Below, piece after piece: positions 58,513-64,000 of a stretch of DNA of 64,000 nt. The translations under genes were made by a program, and so were the position numbers. Numbering within the stretch: the stretch's first letter is position 1; each line of letters opens with the position of its first letter. Origin of the DNA: JAIBJN01 sp963775625 (GTDB taxonomy: Bacteria; Actinomycetota; Thermoleophilia; Gaiellales; Gaiellaceae). The notes under the pieces were generated by a model. It was given only the letters and a program-made list of their open reading frames with translations, did not search any database and was not told where the DNA came from. The DNA is taken from positions 49,616 through 113,615 of the forward strand of contig CAVZJM010000001.1 in NCBI GenBank assembly GCA_963775625.1, given 5' to 3'.

Positions 58513-61269
58513 TCAGCGTGCCAGCTTGAGACAGACGATGGCGCAGTCGTCGGCGAGCTCGCCACCCGCGAACGCGCGGCAGTCGGCCAGAATCTCCCCC
58601 GCCAGCTCCTGCGCGGGCAGGCCGCGTGCGTCGGCGAGCAGGCGGTCGAGACGCTCCTCGCCGTAGAGCTCGCGATCCCGCCGAGCTTCGACGACACCGT
58701 CCGTGTAGAGGACGACGACCGAGCCCGGCTCGAGGCTGGCCCGCTCCTCCGTGTACTCCTGGCCAGGCTCGATCCCGAGCGGAAGCCCTCTGCCGCCGAG
58801 CGGCGTGACGCCGCCGCGCGGATCGACCACGCGGGCGGGCGGATGCCCCGCGCTGGCCGAGACCACCTCCCGCGACCCGGCGTCGACGAGCGCGTAGAGG
58901 AGCGTCACGAACTTGCCGGGCTCGATCTCGTCGCAGACGACGTCGTTGGCGCTCCGGAGGAGCGTGGCCGGGTCGGCGTCCGCGCGTGCAAGGACCCGGA
59001 AGACGTACTTCGCCATCGCCATGTCGGCGGCGGCCGAGATGCCCTTCCCGAGGACGTCGCCGATCACAACCGCCAGGCGGCCGTCCTGGACGACGACGAA
59101 GTCGTACAGATCCCCGCCCACGTCGACGCGTGCCGACGACTGGTAGACGTGGCCGACCTCCAGGCCGGGGACGCGCGGGAGCTCTCGCGGTAGGAGCGAG
59201 CGCTGCATCGTCTCGGCGAAGTCCTTCTGCTGCTGGTAGAGGCGCGCGTTGTCGATCGCGAGCGCCGCCTGCGCGCCGACGGCCATGGCCGCCCCGATCG
59301 CACCTTCCTCGAGGGGGCGCTCGGGGTCGAAGGACACCACGGTGAGCGTCCCCAGGACCTCGCCCGGAGTCGCCAGCGGGAGCACCGCAGCGGTCGCCCC
59401 CCGGCGCAGGAACGGCTCGAGCACGTGGTGGGCATCCTCTGGCTGGGCCACTCCCGGGCGAAGCTGCACGGCTCGCTTCGAGCGCACGAGCCGGCGGGCG
59501 AGCGGCGCCGACAGCGGCTGAGGCCGCGTCACGAGTGCGGCGATCACCTCGTCCCACCGCGGATCGGCGACGTGCACCGCACGCGCCGTGAACGCCTCCG
59601 TGCGCGGATCCGGCATGCGGATGACGGCGACGTCGGCCTCCAGGAGCTCCACCATGGCTTCGGCGACCGCCGCAAGCGTCGCCTCGAGCGAGAGGCTCTC
59701 GGCGAACGACTGCGAGACGGCGTAGAGGCCCCGCAGCTGGTGCGCGGCGCGGCGCTCCGAGACGAGCGCGCGCTCGAGGACCTCGGAGAGCTCCTTCGCC
59801 TGCTCGTGGAGACGTGCGTTCTGGACTGCGACGGCGAGCTGGCTCGAGAGCGCGAGCAGCAGCCCTTCCTCGCCGTCCCTGTATGGGCGCGGGCGCTTCT
59901 TGAAGACCGCGAGCGCCCCGATCGCCTCGTCGTGGACCAGCAGCGGGATGAAGAGCGCCCTGCGGAGACCGCTCCCCTCGACCGCGTGCTCGAGGCCGGC
60001 CAGCCGCGGGTCGTTCCTCAGATCCTCGATGAAGAGGAAGCCGCGGCTGCGATACGGGCCGAGCGCCAGCTCGAGCAGCCGCTCGGCCACATCCGAGTGC
60101 GGCCCGCTGAGGCCGCGCGAGGCCGACGTGACGAGACGGCCCTCCTCGCGGAGGTAGACGGCGACCTGCCCGCTCGACGCGAGCTCGGCGACGCGCTCGA
60201 CCGCCGTCTCGAGCGTGTGGGCGAGCGAAAGCTGCGCGATCGCCTGGCTGACGACGGCAACGAGCGTCTGCGAGCGCTTGAGCGCCGCCTCGACCTCCGC
60301 GGCCCGCCGGCTGCGCCTGAGCGCGAGCGACGCGCCCGCTCCGAACGCGGCGAGGCGCTCGAGCCCGGGCTCCGCCGCGGCTTCCGCGTCGAACGAGAGC
60401 CGGAGCGCGGCCGACGGGGGCTCCCCGAGCGGGAGCGTGTGGAGCAGCCACGAGCCTGCGCGAACCGGATCCGGCTCGCGGCCTGCGAGGGAGCGCCTGA
60501 CGCTCTCGGCGGCCTCGACGAGGTCGGGCGCGGCCGCGCCGAAGCCGACTGAGACGAGGAGGGACGGCGCTCCGTCGGCGTCCAGGCGCCAGAGCGTCCC
60601 CCCTGCCGCCCCGGTCGCCTCCACCGCGACACGCACGATCTGCTCAGCCGCCTCCCTCTCGTCGGCGCCGGCTGCGAGAGCCTCGCCGAGCAGCTCGAGC
60701 TGGCTCTCGCCGAGGGCCAGGCGCCCGTTGCGGGCCCGAGAGCTTCGGTCGATACGAAGCGCCAGGGCGACGTGCGCCGCGGCCGCCCGGGCCAGCGCCT
60801 CCTCCTCCGGCCCGAAGGGAAGGCCGGAGCGGTAGAGCTCGAGCGCCGCGACGACCCGGTCGCCGAGCGTGACCGGGACGACGCGCACGACGGGCAGGCC
60901 CGCGCGGGCTGCGGTCCGCCGGATCTCGGGAGGGGCCTCGGGATTGCCGGGCGCGTCCTCGAGCGCGAGCTCGCGCACGGGCTCCCCGCCGGCGGGGAGC
61001 CGACTTCCCTGCAGCTCGGCGATCAGCGCGGCGGAGCCCGAGTGCACCGCCCGTGCGACCAGCTGCCCGTCCTCCTCCTCGAGGCGGGCCACGACCAACT
61101 CGGCGCCGGTGCCGAGCGCCACAGCGCGCAGGAGCGCGCCGAGCCCGCGGTCGGCCTGCTCGTCGTCGACGAGCCCGGCGGCCGCCGCCGCAAAGGCCGA
61201 GAGCGCCCTCCCGGCCGCCTCGGTCGGCGGAGCCCGACCCTTGCTCCGGGATCCGTCGAGCTCCTCCAT
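58513..61269 (-). CDS. GAF-domain SpoIIE-type (PP2C) phosphatase
   Basis: 918 residues from ATG 61269. Four GAF-like modules can be seen in series (about 20-160, 185-320, 340-480 and 500-660; for example RRALFIPLLVHDEAIGALAV). They are followed by the phosphatase with DVGGDLYDFVVVQDGRLAVV, IGDVLGKGISAAADMAMAKY, SASAGHPPARVVDP, LYTDGVVEARRDRELYG and ELADDCAIVCL, whose Asp residues bind the two metals. Such enzymes dephosphorylate STAS anti-anti-sigma factors in response to ligands or redox. A STAS protein occurs at 19249, far away. It is the first gene of the pair with the spermidine-synthase-like protein. Confidence 0.9.
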   Translation of the reverse strand: MEELDGSRSKGRAPPTEAAGRALSAFAAAAAGLVDDEQADRGLGALLRAVALGTGAELVVARLEEEDGQLVARAVHSGSAALIAELQGSRLPAGGEPVRELALEDAPGNPEAPPEIRRTAARAGLPVVRVVPVTLGDRVVAALELYRSGLPFGPEEEALARAAAAHVALALRIDRSSRARNGRLALGESQLELLGEALAAGADEREAAEQIVRVAVEATGAAGGTLWRLDADGAPSLLVSVGFGAAAPDLVEAAESVRRSLAGREPDPVRAGSWLLHTLPLGEPPSAALRLSFDAEAAAEPGLERLAAFGAGASLALRRSRRAAEVEAALKRSQTLVAVVSQAIAQLSLAHTLETAVERVAELASSGQVAVYLREEGRLVTSASRGLSGPHSDVAERLLELALGPYRSRGFLFIEDLRNDPRLAGLEHAVEGSGLRRALFIPLLVHDEAIGALAVFKKRPRPYRDGEEGLLLALSSQLAVAVQNARLHEQAKELSEVLERALVSERRAAHQLRGLYAVSQSFAESLSLEATLAAVAEAMVELLEADVAVIRMPDPRTEAFTARAVHVADPRWDEVIAALVTRPQPLSAPLARRLVRSKRAVQLRPGVAQPEDAHHVLEPFLRRGATAAVLPLATPGEVLGTLTVVSFDPERPLEEGAIGAAMAVGAQAALAIDNARLYQQQKDFAETMQRSLLPRELPRVPGLEVGHVYQSSARVDVGGDLYDFVVVQDGRLAVVIGDVLGKGISAAADMAMAKYVFRVLARADADPATLLRSANDVVCDEIEPGKFVTLLYALVDAGSREVVSASAGHPPARVVDPRGGVTPLGGRGLPLGIEPGQEYTEERASLEPGSVVVLYTDGVVEARRDRELYGEERLDRLLADARGLPAQELAGEILADCRAFAGGELADDCAIVCLKLAR

Positions 61270-61353
61270 CTGGCCATTATCGCCACCTGCCGGAAGCGGG
61301 CGCACGCGTCGCCTCTAGTTGCAGGAGCGGGCCGGAGCCGCAAGAATCCGGCC

Positions 61354-61617
61354 GTGGCCGCCCCCGCGCCCCGTCGCGCCCGGTGGGAAGACGTCCCCGG
61401 CGAGGACGTCCCCGCCGACGACCCGCCGCTCGACCCGCATGCGGTTCGACGCCGCCTGCGCCGCGAGCGAGCGAAGCGCCACGCCCTGCACGAGCACCAG
61501 CGCGAGCGGCGCCTGGCCGGGATCCGCTTCCTCGCGCTGATCGGGATCCTGATCTTCGTGACGCTCTTCCTGAGCCTCTCGATCTGGGAGACCATCGGCT
61601 CGGTGTTCGGGCTCTAG
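61354..61617 (+). CDS. Small single-pass membrane protein
   Basis: 87 residues from GTG 61354. A Pro/Asp-rich head (WEDVPGEDVPADDPPLDPHA) and a strongly basic helix (RRRLRRERAKRHALHEHQRE) precede one C-terminal membrane helix (FLALIGILIFVTLFLSLSIW). No family is recognised. It lies three bases before the next membrane-protein gene in the same direction and diverges from the phosphatase. Confidence 0.65.
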   Translation: MAAPAPRRARWEDVPGEDVPADDPPLDPHAVRRRLRRERAKRHALHEHQRERRLAGIRFLALIGILIFVTLFLSLSIWETIGSVFGL

Positions 61618-61620
61618 GTC

Positions 61621-62106
61621 ATGATTGTTCTGGCCGTGGAGACCGGGCCGAGTCGAGGCGGGTTGACGGCGACCCGTCCCCCAGCGGGCGCGGGCGGCGC
61701 CGGTCTCTGGCGCACGGGTGAGCTCCTCGCCTGGCTCGGTGGGCTCGTCCTCACGCTCGGCGCCTTCATGGGCTGGTACTCGATCTCCGGGGATCTGCGG
61801 GGCAGCCTCTCCGTCCTCGGCTGGAACACCGGGACGATCGGCAAGCTCGTGTTCGCCGTCGGCGTCGTCGTGCTGCTCCTGCTCGCACTGCGCGCGTTCG
61901 GAGTCGAGCTGCCGCCGAGCGTGCCCGACGGGATCGTGATCGCGGCGCTCGGCCTCGTGGCGACGATCCTCGTGCTCATCCGCCTGATCGACGTCCCCGA
62001 GACCTTCCAGCCGATGGTCAGCCGGGGCATCGGCATCTGGCTCAGCCTTCTGGCCGCGCTGCTCCTGATCGTCGCGGGGCTCCTGAAGTCGGCCGAAGAC
62101 GCCTGA
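61621..62106 (+). CDS. Four-helix membrane protein of unknown function
   Basis: 161 residues from ATG 61621. Helices are LLAWLGGLVLTLGAFMGWYS, LVFAVGVVVLLLLALRAFGV, GIVIAALGLVATILVLIRLI and GIWLSLLAALLLIVAGLLKS. The layout resembles small actinobacterial DUF-type membrane proteins, but no signature is definitive. The last 65 bases overlap the convergent PAP2 gene. Confidence 0.7.
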   Translation: MIVLAVETGPSRGGLTATRPPAGAGGAGLWRTGELLAWLGGLVLTLGAFMGWYSISGDLRGSLSVLGWNTGTIGKLVFAVGVVVLLLLALRAFGVELPPSVPDGIVIAALGLVATILVLIRLIDVPETFQPMVSRGIGIWLSLLAALLLIVAGLLKSAEDA

Positions 62107-62617
62107 CGAAAGCGGCCGAGCAGAAGCCGACGGCGAGGCCGAGCAGGGCGCCGGCGAGGACGTCAAGCGGGTAGTGGACGCCGACGTAGACCCGCGAGAA
62201 GCCGATCGCGACCGCGAGCAGGGCAAGCCCGAAGCCGCCCCGGCCGAGGAGGTACGCGAGGATGAAGGCTCCGGCCGCGCTCGTCGCCGCGTGCCCGGAG
62301 GGAAGCGAGCCTCCGACGTCCCAGCGCAGGAGCGGGTCGGCGACCGGCAGCACTTCATAGGGCCGTTCCCGGTCGAAGACGCCCTTGAGCGCGACCGCCA
62401 GGAGGTCGGCCGTCCAGACGGTCGCAGCGGTCACGAGCGTCGTGAAGACCACCGGCTTCCGCGCCCAGACGGCGAGGAGCGGCGCCAGCGCGATCCAGAT
62501 CAACCCGGCCTGGCCCGCTGCGGAAAGGGCGACGAAGAGCCAGTCGAAAGGCTCCACCCGGTGCTCGACGACCCAGGTGAAGACGTCGCGGTCGAGCTCC
62601 GCTACGCCGGGAGTCAC
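62042..62617 (-). CDS. PAP2-family membrane phosphatase
   Basis: 191 residues from GTG 62617. The three PAP2 motifs are present: KGVFDRERP (K-x6-R-P), LPSGHAATSAAGAF (PSGH), and SRVYVGVHYPLDVLAG (SR-x5-H-x3-D). Five or six membrane helices surround them. It should dephosphorylate lipid phosphates such as undecaprenyl pyrophosphate or phosphatidate at the outer face. It follows the HTH-receiver gene by 13 bases on the same strand. Confidence 0.88.
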   Translation of the reverse strand: MTPGVAELDRDVFTWVVEHRVEPFDWLFVALSAAGQAGLIWIALAPLLAVWARKPVVFTTLVTAATVWTADLLAVALKGVFDRERPYEVLPVADPLLRWDVGGSLPSGHAATSAAGAFILAYLLGRGGFGLALLAVAIGFSRVYVGVHYPLDVLAGALLGLAVGFCSAAFVRRLRPTSGAPRRSGAARPEG

Positions 62618-62630
62618 GATCGGCCGTCTC

Positions 62631-63236
62631 TCAGAAGCGGAGCAGCTGCCTCGTCGCGTCGAGCAGCTTCGCGGGGTCGAACGGCTTGCCGATGAACGCC
62701 TGCGCGCCGCGTTCCTCGGCCTTTCCCGCTTCTTCGACCGTGCCGCTGTACATGATCACCTGGATGGCGTCGACTCCGTGGCGCTCCTGCACGCGGCGGA
62801 GCATCTCCCAACCGTCCATCCTCGGCATCAGGACGTCGAGCAGGATCAGGTCCGGCGGCTCGTCGTCCAGCGCCGCGAGCCCTTCGCTCGCGCTTCCCGC
62901 CTCCCGCACCGAGTAGCCCTCCGCTTCGAGATTCGCGCGGATGAACTCCCGCAGCCCGGCGTCGTCGTCGACGACGAGGACGCTGGCCCCTGCGGGACGG
63001 TCGGTCGTCGCCCCTCCGCGCGGGCCCGCGAGAAACGCCTCCAGGTCCGACCGGCGGAAGCGGCGATGCCCCCCGGGCGTGTAGAAGGCCGGCAGGCGCC
63101 CGGCATCGGCCCATTTGCGCACGGTGCTCTGCGCCGCTCCGAGGAACGCGGCTGCCTGGCCGAGGGTGAACCACTCTCGACCGTCGTCCGCCCCCCGACG
63201 TCCGCCGGCGGACGCGCGTTGTCGGTCGTCTTGCAT
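62631..63236 (-). CDS. Regulator with N-terminal MerR/BldC-like HTH and C-terminal receiver
   Basis: 201 residues from ATG 63236 (TTG 63245 possible). Residues 20-70 are an excisionase/BldC-like winged helix: FTLGQAAAFLGAAQSTVRKW and LPAFYTPGGHRRFRRSDLEA. Residues 85-201 are a complete receiver: SVLVVDDDAGLREFIRANLE, phospho-Asp in DLILLDVLMPRMDGWEML, Ser/Thr in QVIMYSGTVEEAG and Lys in AFIGKPFDPAKLLDA. The order is the reverse of ordinary response regulators. No kinase is adjacent; the orphan kinase at 36471 is a possible partner only by guess. Confidence 0.87.
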   Translation of the reverse strand: MQDDRQRASAGGRRGADDGREWFTLGQAAAFLGAAQSTVRKWADAGRLPAFYTPGGHRRFRRSDLEAFLAGPRGGATTDRPAGASVLVVDDDAGLREFIRANLEAEGYSVREAGSASEGLAALDDEPPDLILLDVLMPRMDGWEMLRRVQERHGVDAIQVIMYSGTVEEAGKAEERGAQAFIGKPFDPAKLLDATRQLLRF

Positions 63237-63304
63237 GGGCCGCAATCAAAAAAGCTACCAAATCCTCAGTTTTCCTTCACCTGGCCCGGCGACCAGTTTG
63301 CCGG

Positions 63305-63562
63305 TCAGCGACCGGACGTCGTCACCGTGACGGTCCGCTCCCGCGGCTCGACGGTCAGCGGCTCGAGCGTCCGCACGATCGTCTGCGAGCCGCCGGGGCT
63401 CGGCGCATCCTCGAGCGCGCGGCCGACTGCGAGCCCGGCGACGAAGACGGCGGCGACCACGGCCAGGCCCACGGCCCACTTGACGATCCGGCGACCCAGG
63501 GAGGGCCGGCGCCGGCGATCGCGCTCGCGGGCCCGCGGTGACCGAGGAGCGCCGGCCGTCAC
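63305..63562 (-). CDS. Small membrane-anchored protein
   Basis: 85 residues from GTG 63562, which overlaps the stop of the preceding gene. A very basic head (RSPRARERDRRRRPSLGRRI) is followed by one helix (VKWAVGLAVVAAVFVAGLAV) and a short external tail rich in Thr and Val (TIVRTLEPLTVEPRERTVTV). No family is recognised; the overlap shows it is translated with the upstream gene. Confidence 0.67.
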   Translation of the reverse strand: MTAGAPRSPRARERDRRRRPSLGRRIVKWAVGLAVVAAVFVAGLAVGRALEDAPSPGGSQTIVRTLEPLTVEPRERTVTVTTSGR

Positions 63563-63870
63563 GGGCTGTAGTCGCTCGCCCCGCGGGCGTAGTGGGCGAA
63601 GGCTGCATCCTGGACGAGCGCGACGTCCCTGATGCCCGCCCGGGCCCTGGGCGGCGCCGAGCGGCGGACGACGTCGCGGACCCAGTCCTCGGAGCCGTCG
63701 TAGGCCCGCGCCAGCTCGTCGAGCGTGAAGGTCTGCCCGACGCGGCGCCGGAGCTCGGCCACGACCGCTTCGACCAGCAGCCAGAGGTGGCGTCCCCGGA
63801 CGGTCTCCGCGCCGACATCGTCCAGCCGCCGCAACCCCTCGTCCCACTGCTGGCGCGCGCTCTCGAGCAT
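63559..63870 (-). CDS. Small uncharacterised helical protein
   Basis: 103 residues from ATG 63870. The sequence LESARQQWDEGLRRLDDVGA, FTLDELARAYDGSEDWVRDV and VALVQDAAFAHYARGASDYS is mostly helical and could be a small helix-turn-helix-like module, but no family is certain. ATG 63870 overlaps the stop of the gene entering from the right edge and the stop overlaps the next GTG, so three genes are coupled. Confidence 0.7.
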   Translation of the reverse strand: MLESARQQWDEGLRRLDDVGAETVRGRHLWLLVEAVVAELRRRVGQTFTLDELARAYDGSEDWVRDVVRRSAPPRARAGIRDVALVQDAAFAHYARGASDYSP

Positions 63871-64000
63871 CACGACACCTCTGTCTCGTCGAGCGCCCGG
63901 GCGCAGCGGGCGTCCGGACACCAGCGCTCCCCGGCCTCGTCGAGGACGTCCTCCCCGAGCTCGTAGCCCGGGCGCGCGAGCGCGAAGGCCGCGTGGGCGT
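63870..64000 (-). CDS. Partial gene at right edge, 3' end only
   Basis: The last 42 codons of a minus-strand gene enter from the right and end at TGA 63872-63870. The visible residues RPGYELGEDVLDEAGERWCP and DARCARALDETEVS include a C-x4-C pair. Too little remains for a function. It is coupled to the next gene through TGATG. Confidence 0.58.
   Translation of the reverse strand, partial: AHAAFALARPGYELGEDVLDEAGERWCPDARCARALDETEVS

Noticed and set aside
56942..60451. A giant fusion of the spermidine-synthase-like protein with an upstream frame
   Set aside because: The upstream part is out of frame with the SpoIIE phosphatase, which has all its motifs; the synthase starts at GTG 58507.

Overview
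The window is about 70% G+C with dense coding, many GTG starts and frequent 4-base GTGA or ATGA overlaps. The gene set (class III adenylate cyclase, SpoIIE-type phosphatase with GAF domains, ECF sigma factor with a SnoaL-like tail, F420-type luciferase-like oxidoreductase, 7Fe ferredoxin, SpoIVB/S55 peptidase, two-subunit AddAB-like helicase-nuclease, L,D-transpeptidase) points to an actinobacterium. The style fits Thermoleophilia (Gaiellales or Solirubrobacterales), but that placement is an inference from protein style, not a database result. I see no phage, plasmid or CRISPR region; it reads as ordinary chromosome.

Layout. 1-8.3 kb: membrane CNNM protein (cut by the edge), NagA, a response regulator/histidine kinase pair, a flavoprotein/VOC pair, an oxidoreductase-cupin-propeller cluster and a universal stress protein. 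8.4-21.6 kb: OLD-type ATPase/nuclease, ring-cleaving dioxygenase, two MFS exporters, adenylate cyclase, Tag glycosylase, a secreted protein, a NodIJ-like ABC exporter, STAS protein, ECF sigma factor and a 1-Cys peroxiredoxin. 21.7-28.7 kb: initiator tRNA-Met, exopolyphosphatase, an S55 peptidase-NfeD-CBS operon, tRNA-Leu(UAA), DUF3105 protein and a DinG-type helicase. 29-35 kb: a PIN-like/ribbon-helix-helix toxin-antitoxin pair and a tight five-gene minus-strand operon (nitrilase, class V aminotransferase, EamA exporter, CoA ligase, enoyl-CoA hydratase). 35-43 kb: RmuC, a hybrid histidine kinase, an eRF1-like ribosome-rescue protein, thioredoxin reductase, zinc-ribbon proteins, a REP-like palindrome array and endonuclease III. 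43-49.3 kb: AddA and AddB. 49.4-64 kb: zinc ribbon, isocitrate-dehydrogenase-like enzyme, methyltransferase, ferredoxin, Rieske protein, cytochrome c maturation genes, L,D-transpeptidase, spermidine-synthase-like protein, SpoIIE phosphatase, PAP2 phosphatase and an HTH-receiver regulator.

The most unusual signal is a family of structured intergenic repeats. Two copies, 22133-22298 and 36252-36417, are both exactly 166 bp. They share 19-bp imperfect terminal inverted repeats, two identical 18-base core blocks and an internal hairpin whose sequence differs but whose pairing is kept. A 56-bp terminal-repeat-only relative lies at 26015-26070. Their ends sit on the stop codons of the upstream genes. 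I do not recognise them as a described family. A second repeat system, four REP-like palindromes with a duplicated tail of nth, fills 41.59-41.98 kb.

A caution for users: at least seven single-base indels, most in short G or C runs, break otherwise well conserved genes (near 3648, 6476, 17767, 18459, 19477, 21285 and 44717). This pattern looks more like consensus error than biological decay, so I annotate these as coding genes with the corrected reading described.
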